Of a stretch of 28,692 nt of DNA, positions 7,391 to 15,396 are shown piece by piece. The position numbers and the translations under genes are program-made. Each line of letters starts with the position of its first letter. Positions within the stretch are counted from its first letter, which is position 1. This stretch comes from CAZBZG01 sp964496245 (lineage in GTDB: Bacteria; Planctomycetota; SZUA-567), in assembly GCA_964496245.1 (NCBI GenBank), contig CAZBZG010000018.1, positions 1 through 28,692 on the forward strand. Reading direction: 5' to 3'. The notes under the pieces are model-generated. The model was not told where the DNA came from, searched no databases, and was given only the letters and a program-made list of their open reading frames with translations.

Positions 7391-7990
7391 GTGGCGCGCA
7401 TCGTGCTCATCACCGGCGGCAGCCGCAGCGGCAAGAGTCGTCACGCGCTCGCACGGGGCGCGTCGCTGCCGGGCGGCCGCGCGTTCGTGGCTACATGTCC
7501 GCGCGTGGACGCCGAACTGCAGGAACGCATCCAGCGGCACCAGGAGGACCGGGCCGCCGGCAGCTGGAAGACCGTGGAAGAGGAGCGCGACCTGGCCGGG
7601 GCTGTCCGGCGCCTTGCCCACGTCCCCGTGGTGCTCGTCGACTGCCTGACGCTCTGGGTCAACAACTTGATGTACGAAGCCGAGCAGGACGGCTGGGACC
7701 TCGCCGAATCGGACATGGCATCCGCATGCGGCGACGTCGTTGCCGCGTGCCGGGATCATCCGGGTACGGTGCTGCTCGTCACGAACGAGGTGGGCTTCAG
7801 CATCATCCCCGAGAACCCGGCCGCGCGCCGCTACCGCGACCTCGTGGGCCGCGCCAACCAGTGCATGGCCGACGCCGCGGACGAAGTCACGCTCGTCTGC
7901 TGTGGGCAGCCGGTGCGGTTGAAGGGGTGGGACGCGCAGAAGCGCGTCCCTCCGGAGTCGGAGGGTCCTGCTTCCGCAGGACCGGGGTGA
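7391..7990 (+). CDS. cobU: Adenosylcobinamide kinase / adenosylcobinamide-phosphate guanylyltransferase
   Basis: The 199-residue protein starts with GTG. It has the P-loop GGSRSGKS at residues 9-16, the guanylylated-histidine region RIQRHQEDR (likely H50), the VDCLTLWVNNL motif and the NEVGFSIIPENPAARRYRD motif, all diagnostic of CobU/CobP. It phosphorylates adenosylcobinamide and then transfers GMP to give adenosylcobinamide-GDP. The usual protein ends near GQPVRLKG, about residue 179. Here about 20 further residues (DAQKRVPPESEGPASAGPG) are encoded by a triple-hairpin repeat that runs to the stop codon, so the tail is probably an acquired extension without function. Between cobC (2 nt) and cobT (91 nt). 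Confidence 0.95.
   Translation: MARIVLITGGSRSGKSRHALARGASLPGGRAFVATCPRVDAELQERIQRHQEDRAAGSWKTVEEERDLAGAVRRLAHVPVVLVDCLTLWVNNLMYEAEQDGWDLAESDMASACGDVVAACRDHPGTVLLVTNEVGFSIIPENPAARRYRDLVGRANQCMADAADEVTLVCCGQPVRLKGWDAQKRVPPESEGPASAGPG
7931..7983. repeat. Triple-hairpin repeat forming the 3' end of cobU
   Basis: Three stem-loops follow each other: ACGCGC/GCGCGT (7932-7947), CCCTCCG/CGGAGGG (7948-7965) and GGTCCTGC/GCAGGACC (7964-7983). A related element, with the same GACGCGCAG-AGCGCG-CCCTCCG word order and GTCGGAGGGTCC, lies at 25198-25272. This makes it a member of a dispersed palindromic repeat family that here has entered or extended a coding region. Confidence 0.75.
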
Positions 7991-7997
7991 CGAACAC

Positions 7998-8056
7998 GGA
8001 CGCGCGGAAGCCCTTCGACTTCGCTCAGGGCCATGAGCCTGTCGAATGGCGCGTCC
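7998..8056. repeat. Imperfect palindromic intergenic repeat between cobU and cobT
   Basis: The core 8011-8049 is a near palindrome built from CCCTTCGACTTCGCTCAGGG and CCATGAGCCTGTCGAATGG. It is enclosed by GGACGCGC (7998-8005) and its complement GCGCGTCC (8049-8056). The TTCGAC...CTCAGG / CCTG-TCGAA words are those of a repeat seen between genes in many bacteria. It separates two genes of an operon and would form a strong RNA hairpin ahead of cobT. Confidence 0.7.
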
Positions 8057-8081
8057 CAGCGAACCAGAGGAGCCGCGCATC

Positions 8082-9146
8082 ATGACCCAATGGCAGACCG
8101 CTGTCGAACGCATCGTCCCGCAGGATGACGCCTGGCGGACGCGGGCGCGGGCGCGGCTCGAGCAGCTGTGCATGCCGCACTGGGCGCTCGGGCGGCTCAT
8201 GGACCTGGCCGAAGACCTCGCCGGCATGACCCGGTCGGTGCACCCGCCGGTGGGCCGCAAGGTGGTGGCCGTGCTCGCAGCCGACCACGGGGTAGCGGCC
8301 GAGGGGGTGAGCAAGTACCCGCCGGACGTGACCGCCCAGATGGTCCGGAACTTCACGAGCGGCGGAGCGGGCATCAATGCGCTTGCGGCCAACGTCGGTG
8401 CCCACGTGCTGGTGGTCGACATGGGCGTGGCTGCGCCGCTGGAGGACCTGGTTGCAGACGGCAAGATCGTGGACAAGCGCATCGCGCCCGGCACCGAAAA
8501 TCTCGCCCGCGGGCCGGCCATGACGCGCGCGCAAGCCGAGGCTGCGCTTGACGCGGGCGTGGCTGTAGCGCGGGATCTCGCGCCGAGCACGGACGTGTTT
8601 GGCACGGGGGACATGGGAATCGCGAACACCACGCCGAGTGCGGCCGTGCTCGCCGTGCTCGCCGGCTGCCCGGTGGCTGAGGCCACGGGCCGGGGCACGG
8701 GCATTGACGAAGACCAGCGGCAGCACAAGATCGAGGTGATCGAGCGGGCTGTGGCGCTGAACAAGCCGGATGCGAACGACGGGGTGGACGTGCTCGCCAA
8801 GGTGGGCGGGTTCGAGATCGGCGGGCTGGCCGGTCTCATGCTGGGCGCAGCCGCGTGCCGCAAGCCCGTGGTGGTGGACGGGTTCATCTCCACCGCCGGT
8901 GCGCTCGTCGCCCACCGGCTCTGCCCCGCGGTCGCGGAGTACATGATCGCCGGCCACCAGAGTCAGGAGATCGGGCACCGGATCATGCTTGCGCATCTGA
9001 ACAAACGCGCCTTGCTGGATCTCGATTTTCGTCTTGGCGAGGGCACAGGCGCGGCCGTGGCCATGCACCTGGTGGACGGCGCCGCGCGCATCCTCACGGA
9101 CGTGGCCACGTTTGCCGAAGCTGCGGTCTCGGAGGCCGACAAGTGA
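8082..9146 (+). CDS. cobT: Nicotinate-nucleotide--dimethylbenzimidazole phosphoribosyltransferase
   Basis: The 354-residue protein makes alpha-ribazole phosphate, the activated lower ligand, from nicotinate mononucleotide and a benzimidazole base. Diagnostic motifs are VLAADHGVAAEGVS, TSGGAGINALA, GTGDMGIANTTPSAA, GTGIDEDQRQHK and LDFRLGEGTGAA, in which E320 matches the catalytic glutamate of the family. The ATG at 8082 is chosen because GAGGAG lies 10 nt before it and the frame upstream is repeat DNA. The stop overlaps the cobS GTG start (GTGA). No domain is missing; length is normal. Confidence 0.96.
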   Translation: MTQWQTAVERIVPQDDAWRTRARARLEQLCMPHWALGRLMDLAEDLAGMTRSVHPPVGRKVVAVLAADHGVAAEGVSKYPPDVTAQMVRNFTSGGAGINALAANVGAHVLVVDMGVAAPLEDLVADGKIVDKRIAPGTENLARGPAMTRAQAEAALDAGVAVARDLAPSTDVFGTGDMGIANTTPSAAVLAVLAGCPVAEATGRGTGIDEDQRQHKIEVIERAVALNKPDANDGVDVLAKVGGFEIGGLAGLMLGAAACRKPVVVDGFISTAGALVAHRLCPAVAEYMIAGHQSQEIGHRIMLAHLNKRALLDLDFRLGEGTGAAVAMHLVDGAARILTDVATFAEAAVSEADK

Positions 9147-9880
9147 ACCGGTTTCTGGCTGCGCTCTCGTTTCTGACCGTGCTGCCCGTGGGGGGAGGCT
9201 CCTTTACGGACGAAACGATCTCGGGCAGCGTGCGCTTTTTCCCTGTGGTCGGTCTGCTGCTGGGGCTGCTCGCCGCAGGCGTAGCCGCGCTGCTCACGTG
9301 GCTGCTCCCGCCGTGGCCGGCGGCCGCGCTCCTCGTCTTCGTGCTGGCCGCGTTTTCGGGCGGGCTGCATCTGGACGGACTGGCGGATACGGCCGACGGG
9401 TTGTTCAGCAGCCGGCCGGTCGAGCGAATGCTCGCCATTATGCGCGACAGCCACGTGGGCACCATGGGTGTGCTCGCGCTCGTGGGCGCCGTGCTCGTCA
9501 AGGCGGCCGCGCTCGCGTCCCTGGCCCAAGCCAATGTCCTGCTGGCTGTCGCCCTCGCCCCGCTCGCCGGCCGCACGGCCCTGGTGATCGAGCTGTGGTG
9601 TCTGCCTTACGCCCGGCCCGATGGTCTCGCCCGGCCGTACTTCACCGGACGATCCGCGGCTGAGGTCGGTCTGGCGGGTGCCGGGCTCGCTATCGTGGCG
9701 GTTGTGGCTGCGGGGTGGTGCGGCCTCGTGGGCGCGGTCGCGACCGTGGCCGCAGCCCTGGCGTGGTCCGCGTACATCCGCGCGCGCATCCGCGGGCACA
9801 CGGGCGACACCCTGGGCGCGGGCTGCGAACTTGCGGAGACGGTACTGCTGCTCGTATTCGCCGGTCTGCGGGGGGGATGA
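9143..9880 (+). CDS. cobS: Adenosylcobinamide-GDP ribazoletransferase (cobalamin synthase)
   Basis: The 245-residue integral membrane protein joins adenosylcobinamide-GDP with alpha-ribazole (or its phosphate), the last assembly step, in the inner membrane. The family motif GGLHLDGLADTADGLFS is present (about residues 72-88), followed by DSHVGTMG, and five to seven hydrophobic helices are visible. It starts with GTG, overlapping the cobT stop by 4 nt, which implies translational coupling. The next gene starts at or just after its stop. Confidence 0.95.
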   Translation: MNRFLAALSFLTVLPVGGGSFTDETISGSVRFFPVVGLLLGLLAAGVAALLTWLLPPWPAAALLVFVLAAFSGGLHLDGLADTADGLFSSRPVERMLAIMRDSHVGTMGVLALVGAVLVKAAALASLAQANVLLAVALAPLAGRTALVIELWCLPYARPDGLARPYFTGRSAAEVGLAGAGLAIVAVVAAGWCGLVGAVATVAAALAWSAYIRARIRGHTGDTLGAGCELAETVLLLVFAGLRGG

Positions 9881-9891
9881 GAGGACCGTCC

Positions 9892-12489
9892 ATGGCCCAC
9901 GGACACGGCGGCAACCTGCGGGAGCTCGCAGCTGCGAGCGGCCGGCCGGCCGATGAACTCCTCGACTTCAGCGCGAACATCAATCCACTCGGCCCCCCCG
10001 CCTGGCTGCGGCCCGTGATCAGCCGGCACGTGGAGACGCTTGTCCACTATCCGGACCCGTCGGCCGCACCGCTATGCGAGGCTGCGGCCGCGCGCTGGGG
10101 CGTGCCGGCCGCGTGCGTGATCGCGGGCAACGGCTCCACCGAGATCCTGTACGCTGCACTGCGCTGCCTGGGCGCGCGGCGCGCCGTGATCCCGGTGCCG
10201 AGTTACATCGACTACGCGCGCGCAGCATCGCTCGCTGGGCTTGCGGTCCATTTGCTTTCCATGACCGAAGCCGACAAGTTCGTCCTCGACCTGGATGCCG
10301 TGGCCGGCGTCTGCGCACGCGGCACAGTGGTGCTGTTGGGCCAGCCGAACAACCCCACGGGACAGCTTCTCGACCGGGACGAGCTGGTTGCGCTCGTGCG
10401 CGCGCACCCCGAGACCTGGTTCGTGGTGGACGAGGCGTTCGTGGACTTCTGCGGCGAGGCGCATTCCCTGCTGCCGGCGTTGCCGGAGAACGCGCTCGTA
10501 TTGCGGTCGCTCACCAAGTTCTATGCTGTTCCCGGCCTGCGTCTGGGGCTGGGCGTGGCCGCCAAGCCCCTGGCCGTGCGCCTGCGCGAACAGGTCCCGC
10601 CGTGGTCGGTGAACACCCTCGCCCAGGCCGTGGGCGTGCGCGCGTTCGCGGAGAGCGCATACGCCGAGGCCACGCGCGCGCAGGTCCCCGCGCTGCGGGA
10701 GACGCTCGCGCGCGCCCTCGATTCCCTGCCGGGCGTGCGGGTCTACCCGGGCGCGGCCAACTACCTCTTCGCGCAGCTCATGGACGCGCCCCTGGACGCG
10801 CCCGGACTCAGCCGCGCGCTCCTCCAGGAGCACGGTATTGCCATCCGCGTGTGCGACAACTACGAGGGGCTGGACGAACGCTTCTTCCGCGTGGCTGTGC
10901 GGCCGGAGGAAGAGAATGCGAGGCTCGTGGATGCGCTCAGGGCCGTGCTCGCTCCGGACCGCGCCCCAGCCGCGCGAAGCGCCCGGCCGCGCGGCCGGCT
11001 CATGCTCCAGGGCGTGGGCTCCAACGCGGGCAAGAGCGTGCTTGCCGCCGCGTTCTGCCGGATTCTGCTCCAGGACGGGTTCGACGTGGCGCCCTTCAAG
11101 GCGCAGAACATGGCGCTCAACTCGTTCGTGACCCGGGACGGGGGCGAGATGGGCCGCGCCCAGGTGGTGCAGGCCCAGGCCTGCCGGCTCGCGCCGGACG
11201 TGCGCATGAATCCCATCCTGCTCAAGCCCTCTTCGGATACGGGCGCGCAGGTGATCCGCATGGGCAAGCCCGTGCATGCCATGGAGGCGGCCGATTACGA
11301 CGCCTACAAGCGGGAGGCGTTCGGCGTCGTTCGGCAAGCCTTTGACGCGCTCGCGGCCGAGCACGAGGTCATCGTACTCGAGGGCGCGGGGAGTCCCGGC
11401 GAAGTCAACCTCAAGGCGCGCGACATCGTGAACATGCGCATGGCTTCCTACGCCAGAAGCCCGGTGCTGCTCGTGGGCGACATCGACCGCGGCGGGGTGT
11501 ATGCGGCGTTCGTGGGCACCCTGGAGGTGCTCGAAGAATGGGAGCGCAGGCTTGTGGCCGGGTTCCTGGTGAACCGCTTCCGCGGCGACGAACGCCTGCT
11601 CGCATCCGCGCACGCGTACGTGGCTGCCTACATTGGCAAGCCGGTGCTGGGTGTGGTCCCTTGGCTCGAAGACCTGGGCCTGCCGGAAGAGGATTCGGTC
11701 TCGTTCAAGGCCGGCGCCCGGGCCGCTGAGAGGGCCGCACCGGGAGAGGACGCGGATGCGCGCGTGGACCTGGCGCTCGTGGATCTGCCGCACATCTCCA
11801 ACTTCACGGATCTGGATGCGTTCGCTGTGGAGCCGGACGCGCGCGTGCGCGTGGTGCGCGCGGCAGACGAACTCGGGACCCCTGACGCCCTGGTCCTGCC
11901 CGGCAGCAAGAACGTGTTCGCCGACATCCAGGCGCTCCAGGCGCGGGGCCTGTGGGAGCCGATCCGTGCGCTCGCCACCGAGGGCCGGACCGAGGTGGTG
12001 GGCCTGTGCGGGGGGTTTCAGATGCTGGGCGAGACCGTGACCGACCCGGAGGCCGTGGAGTTCGAGGGCCCGCCCGAGCGCGGGCTGGGTTTGCTGCCCG
12101 TGTCCACGCTCATGGCGCGCGACAAGACGCTCAACCAGGCCGCGGCCGTGCACAGGCCCACGGGTCTGCGCGTAAGCGGCTACGAGATCCACCACGGCCG
12201 CTCCACCCTGGCCGTGCGCCTCGAACCCGTGGTCGTGCGCGACGACGGCACGCCCATCGGGTTCGCCACCGAAGACGGCCGGGTCTGGGGCACGTACCTC
12301 CACGGCCTCTTCGACAACGACGCGTTCCGGCGGTGGTTCCTGGACAGGCTGCGAAGCGCCAAAGGACTGGAGCCTTTGGGGCGCGTGGTCGCGACCTATG
12401 ACATCGAGCCCGCGCTCGACCGGCTGGCCGCGTGCGTGCGCGAGCACGTGGATCTCAGAGCCGTCTACAGATGCATGGGGCTCGCATGA
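9892..12489 (+). CDS. cobDQ: CobD-CobQ fusion: threonine-phosphate decarboxylase joined to cobyric acid synthase
   Basis: One uninterrupted 865-residue frame carries two cobalamin enzymes. Residues 1 to about 355 are a PLP-dependent decarboxylase of the CobD type (HGHGGNLREL at the start, FSANINPLGPP, QPNNPTG, and the PLP lysine K209 in RSLTKFYAVPGLRLG); it makes aminopropanol phosphate. A short Arg/Pro/Ala linker leads to residue 371, where cobyric acid synthase begins: LQGVGSNAGKS, PFKAQNMALNS, GDIDRGGVYAAF, then the glutaminase half with C706 in GLCGGFQMLG and H767/H768 in YEIHHGRS. It amidates four side chains of cobyrinate diamide. The ATG at 9892 follows GAGAGGA; an alternative ATG at 9877 overlaps the cobS stop and adds five residues. 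The cbiB start overlaps its stop (ATGA). The symbol is descriptive. Confidence 0.93.
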   Translation: MAHGHGGNLRELAAASGRPADELLDFSANINPLGPPAWLRPVISRHVETLVHYPDPSAAPLCEAAAARWGVPAACVIAGNGSTEILYAALRCLGARRAVIPVPSYIDYARAASLAGLAVHLLSMTEADKFVLDLDAVAGVCARGTVVLLGQPNNPTGQLLDRDELVALVRAHPETWFVVDEAFVDFCGEAHSLLPALPENALVLRSLTKFYAVPGLRLGLGVAAKPLAVRLREQVPPWSVNTLAQAVGVRAFAESAYAEATRAQVPALRETLARALDSLPGVRVYPGAANYLFAQLMDAPLDAPGLSRALLQEHGIAIRVCDNYEGLDERFFRVAVRPEEENARLVDALRAVLAPDRAPAARSARPRGRLMLQGVGSNAGKSVLAAAFCRILLQDGFDVAPFKAQNMALNSFVTRDGGEMGRAQVVQAQACRLAPDVRMNPILLKPSSDTGAQVIRMGKPVHAMEAADYDAYKREAFGVVRQAFDALAAEHEVIVLEGAGSPGEVNLKARDIVNMRMASYARSPVLLVGDIDRGGVYAAFVGTLEVLEEWERRLVAGFLVNRFRGDERLLASAHAYVAAYIGKPVLGVVPWLEDLGLPEEDSVSFKAGARAAERAAPGEDADARVDLALVDLPHISNFTDLDAFAVEPDARVRVVRAADELGTPDALVLPGSKNVFADIQALQARGLWEPIRALATEGRTEVVGLCGGFQMLGETVTDPEAVEFEGPPERGLGLLPVSTLMARDKTLNQAAAVHRPTGLRVSGYEIHHGRSTLAVRLEPVVVRDDGTPIGFATEDGRVWGTYLHGLFDNDAFRRWFLDRLRSAKGLEPLGRVVATYDIEPALDRLAACVREHVDLRAVYRCMGLA

Positions 12490-13463
12490 CCCTGGCGATC
12501 AGCCTGCTCGCAGCGCTCGGCCTGGACCTGTTCGCGGGCGATCCGCGGTGGAGCGTGCATCCGGTGCGGCTCATGGGCCGCGCAGCCGCATGGCTCGAAC
12601 CGCGCCTGCGCCGTGCCGTGCCCTGGCCGCGGCTTGCGGGTGCGCTGGCCGTGGTCGCGATCGTCGGCGGTGCGGGCGGCCTGGCGGGCGGAATCGTGTG
12701 GGCCGCACAGTACGCGCATCCGGTCGCAGGGATCGCGCTCGCAGCAGCGCTCCTCTTCTTCACCATTGCCGTGCGCGACATGGTGGTCCACAGCCAGGAG
12801 GTGGCTGGGCCGCTCGCGCGGGCGGAGCTCCCGGCCGCACGCACGGCGGTCGGGAAGATCGTGGGGCGGGACACGGCCGCGCTCGATGCCGGGGGCATCA
12901 CGCGCGCGGCTGTGGAGAGCGTGGCCGAGAACTTCACGGACGGCGTGAGCGGCGCGCTCTTCTGGGCGCTGGTCGGGGGGCTTGCCGGCGGCCTGGCGGG
13001 CGCGGCAGCTGCGGCCATGGCCTTCCGCGCGGCCAACGTGCTCGACGCCACCTACGGACACAAGAACGAGCGGTATCGTCTGTTCGGCTGGGCGGGTGCG
13101 CGGCTGGACGATGCGCTCGGCTTCCTGCCCGCCCGGCTGGGCGTGCTGGCGGTGGCGGGCGGCGCGCTCTTCGCGGGCGAACGGCCCTGGCGGGCGCTCG
13201 TCACAGCCTGGCGCGACCGGAAGAAGCACGCCAGCCCCAACGCGGCGCTCGCCGAGGCCGCGTTCGCCGGCGCCCTGGGCGTGGCGCTCGGCGGGCCGGC
13301 CGCCTATGCGGGAGTCGTACACGACCACCCCGTGCTCGGCGACGCGCGCGAGCCGATCGCGCCCGCGCACATCGCCCGCGCCAACCGTCTGCTGGTCGCC
13401 GGCGCGCTCGTCTTCACGTGCGCGTGCGCGGGAGTGGCGGTGGCGTGGGGGTGCGTGCGCTAG
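12486..13463 (+). CDS. cbiB: Adenosylcobinamide-phosphate synthase
   Basis: The 325-residue membrane protein attaches (R)-1-amino-2-propanol phosphate, the product of the upstream CobD domain, to adenosylcobyric acid. Family motifs are LDLFAGDPRWSVHPVRLMG near the N-terminus, SVAENFTDGVSGALFW, NVLDATYGHKNERY and HASPNAALAEAAFAGALG. It has four or five hydrophobic helices. The start overlaps the cobDQ stop by 4 nt. It is the last gene of the operon. Its stop codon TAG shares the palindrome CTAG with the stop of the convergent glycosyltransferase gene. It is called CobD in the Pseudomonas naming scheme. Confidence 0.95.
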   Translation: MTLAISLLAALGLDLFAGDPRWSVHPVRLMGRAAAWLEPRLRRAVPWPRLAGALAVVAIVGGAGGLAGGIVWAAQYAHPVAGIALAAALLFFTIAVRDMVVHSQEVAGPLARAELPAARTAVGKIVGRDTAALDAGGITRAAVESVAENFTDGVSGALFWALVGGLAGGLAGAAAAAMAFRAANVLDATYGHKNERYRLFGWAGARLDDALGFLPARLGVLAVAGGALFAGERPWRALVTAWRDRKKHASPNAALAEAAFAGALGVALGGPAAYAGVVHDHPVLGDAREPIAPAHIARANRLLVAGALVFTCACAGVAVAWGCVR

Positions 13464-14254
13464 CCCCGTCCTCGCTCTTTCCTGCGACGCGCTTCAGCGG
13501 ACCGGCGTTCGGCCATGACGTCGTCCAGGATCAGGAAGCGTTCGGCTGCGACCTTGATCAGGGTGGCGAGGTACCGCCGACCCATCTCGCGCAGCGACAG
13601 GTGGGAGCTGCCCCAGGTGCGGCCGTACCAGCGGATCGGGATCTGGGCGATGCGAAAGCCCCGGATCAGGGCGCTCAGGGACATCTCGATCGTGATGTTG
13701 AAGTGGCAGCTGCGGTAGGGGCCGCACGTGCGGATGACGTCGCGTCGGTAGGCCTTGAAGGCGTTGGTGAGGTCGTTGAACGGGCAGCGGAAGAGCGCCT
13801 GCACGCACTTGTTGACCGCGCGGTTGACCGCGCGTTTGAGGGGCGGGTACTTCTCTACGTGCGCGCCCGGCACGAAGCGGCTCCCGAACACGCAGTCGTA
13901 GCCTTCGCAGATCTTGCGGTAGTAGGCGACCACGTCCGCGGGATCGTCCGACCGGTCGGCCATGCAGATGACGACCACCTCGCCCTGCACGGCCTCGATG
14001 CCCGCGCGCACGGCGCGGCCGAATCCGGGGGGCGGGCCGGGCTCCACCAGGCGCACGTGCCTGTCCCGTGCGCTCCGTTCGACCAGGATGGCGTGCGTGT
14101 GGTCGGTGCTGTTGTCGTTGACGAGCACGAGCTCGAACGGAACCCCGGCCTGCTCCAGGGTCGCCTCGAGTTCGTCCAGGGTCGCGGCGAGCACGCCCTC
14201 CTCGTTGCGGGCGGGGATGACCACGCTGAGCAGAGGGGCGTCCGTTGATCCCAC
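13460..14254 (-). CDS. Family 2 glycosyltransferase (dolichol-phosphate mannosyltransferase-like)
   Basis: The 264-residue protein has a GT-A fold: LSVVIPARNEEGVLAATLDEL at the N-terminus, VLVNDNSTDHT, GFGRAVRAGIEAVQGEVVVICMADRSDDPADVV, where the acidic ADRSDDP takes the place of the usual DXD, and VFGSRFVPGA. No membrane helix is evident, so it is a soluble or peripheral enzyme. Such proteins usually charge polyprenyl phosphate with a sugar, which would suit the GT-C-type membrane glycosyltransferase in the same operon. It starts 10 nt after the epimerase stop. Confidence 0.85.
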   Translation of the reverse strand: MGSTDAPLLSVVIPARNEEGVLAATLDELEATLEQAGVPFELVLVNDNSTDHTHAILVERSARDRHVRLVEPGPPPGFGRAVRAGIEAVQGEVVVICMADRSDDPADVVAYYRKICEGYDCVFGSRFVPGAHVEKYPPLKRAVNRAVNKCVQALFRCPFNDLTNAFKAYRRDVIRTCGPYRSCHFNITIEMSLSALIRGFRIAQIPIRWYGRTWGSSHLSLREMGRRYLATLIKVAAERFLILDDVMAERRSAEARRRKERGRG

Positions 14255-14264
14255 AGCCTTCTCC

Positions 14265-15335
14265 TCAGACGAACACCGGGCGCAGCACGTCCGCGTGCTT
14301 CTGCACCCATGCGACCACGTCCGCGACCGTCTCCTGCACGCTGCGGGCGGGCGTCCAGCCGAAGTTCTGCTCGGCCTTGCGCGCGTCGGTTGCGAAGATA
14401 CGTACGTCCACGGGCGAGGTCGCGGGGTCGCTGCCCACGTCGATGCGGTGTCCCGTGGCCTCGGCGCAGAGCTCGGTCAGTTCGACGAGCGAAACGGTGC
14501 GATCCGGCCCGCCGCCCACGTTGTAGACCCGGCCGTCCCAGAGTGCGGGGCGGGCGATCTGGCGTTCGACCAGTTGGCAGAAATCCTGGATGTGCAGCAC
14601 GTCGCGCACCTGCTTGCCCTGGCCGCCGAAGCCGATGTACCGCAGCGGTTGCCCAAATACGTGACGCGCGGCCCACAGAGCCACCACGCCCTGGTCCACG
14701 CGGCCCATCTGCCAGGGGCCGGTGAGCAGGCCGCACCGGTCGATCAGCACGGGGAGATCGTAGCTGTAGGCGTACTCCGTGAGCAGCACTTCCACAGCCA
14801 GTTTGGTGGCCCCGTAGAGCGACCGGGGGCCGTCCAGCGGGAAGGACTCGTCGATCCCGTGTTCCGAACATCCGGCCGCGTCCTGCGTGTCCGACCACGC
14901 GTAGCGGGTCTGCTCTTCCCGGTAGGGAACGGCATTGACCGCCTGGATGGGGTAGACGCGGCTCGTACTCAGAAACAACACGGCTGCGCCGCGCTCCCGC
15001 GCACGATCCACGGCATGGATCGTGCCCGTCAGATTGGTGGCGATCACGTCCGCGGGCGCGCCGGAGAGCCCGGCCTGCACGGACGGCTCAGCCGCGCAGT
15101 CGATCAGCAGGTCGAACGCCGGCCAGGCGTGCACGGCGGCGGCGTCCCGCAGGTCGCCGCGCACGAACTCTACGCCCGCGGCTTGGAGGCGCGGCACGTT
15201 GAGTTCGCTGCCGCACCGCTGCAGGTTGTCGAACGCAGTGATCGCCAGCCCCGGACAAGCCTGGCGCAGGAAGAGGGCCAAATGGCTTCCCACAAAGCCT
15301 GCGCCGCCTGTGATCAGGATCCGCTTGGCATCCAA
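14265..15335 (-). CDS. NAD-dependent nucleotide-sugar epimerase (CDP-paratose 2-epimerase-like)
   Basis: This extended short-chain dehydrogenase of about 356 residues has the nucleotide loop GGAGFVGSH (residues 10-18), DNLQRCGSELN, FLSTSRVYP and the catalytic SLYGATK (YxxxK), with VGGGPDRTVSL late in the chain. DNLQRRGSELN-type sequence after the second strand and the NVGGG motif are typical of CDP-paratose/tyvelose epimerase-like enzymes, but the exact sugar cannot be read. Start choice is uncertain: the TTG at 15335 has AGGGG 8 nt upstream and begins next to the conserved Rossmann strand, while a GTG at 15371 would add 12 residues without a ribosome-binding site. It is in a three-gene operon with two glycosyltransferases. 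Confidence 0.85.
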   Translation of the reverse strand: MDAKRILITGGAGFVGSHLALFLRQACPGLAITAFDNLQRCGSELNVPRLQAAGVEFVRGDLRDAAAVHAWPAFDLLIDCAAEPSVQAGLSGAPADVIATNLTGTIHAVDRARERGAAVLFLSTSRVYPIQAVNAVPYREEQTRYAWSDTQDAAGCSEHGIDESFPLDGPRSLYGATKLAVEVLLTEYAYSYDLPVLIDRCGLLTGPWQMGRVDQGVVALWAARHVFGQPLRYIGFGGQGKQVRDVLHIQDFCQLVERQIARPALWDGRVYNVGGGPDRTVSLVELTELCAEATGHRIDVGSDPATSPVDVRIFATDARKAEQNFGWTPARSVQETVADVVAWVQKHADVLRPVFV

Positions 15336-15396
15336 GCTCTTGCCCCTGCAAGATTGTGTATCGCGGATCACAGGGTAGCGGGGGTGCGAACCAAGG

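Noticed and set aside
7931..8056. CRISPR-like or tandem array between cobU and cobT
   Set aside because: The elements are palindromes of different sequence, not equally spaced direct repeats with spacers, and no cas gene is near.
10072..12447. 791-residue open frame on the opposite strand of cobDQ
   Set aside because: It is a GC-bias shadow: rich in His, Arg, Gly and Ala, without any domain, and antisense to a firmly identified gene.
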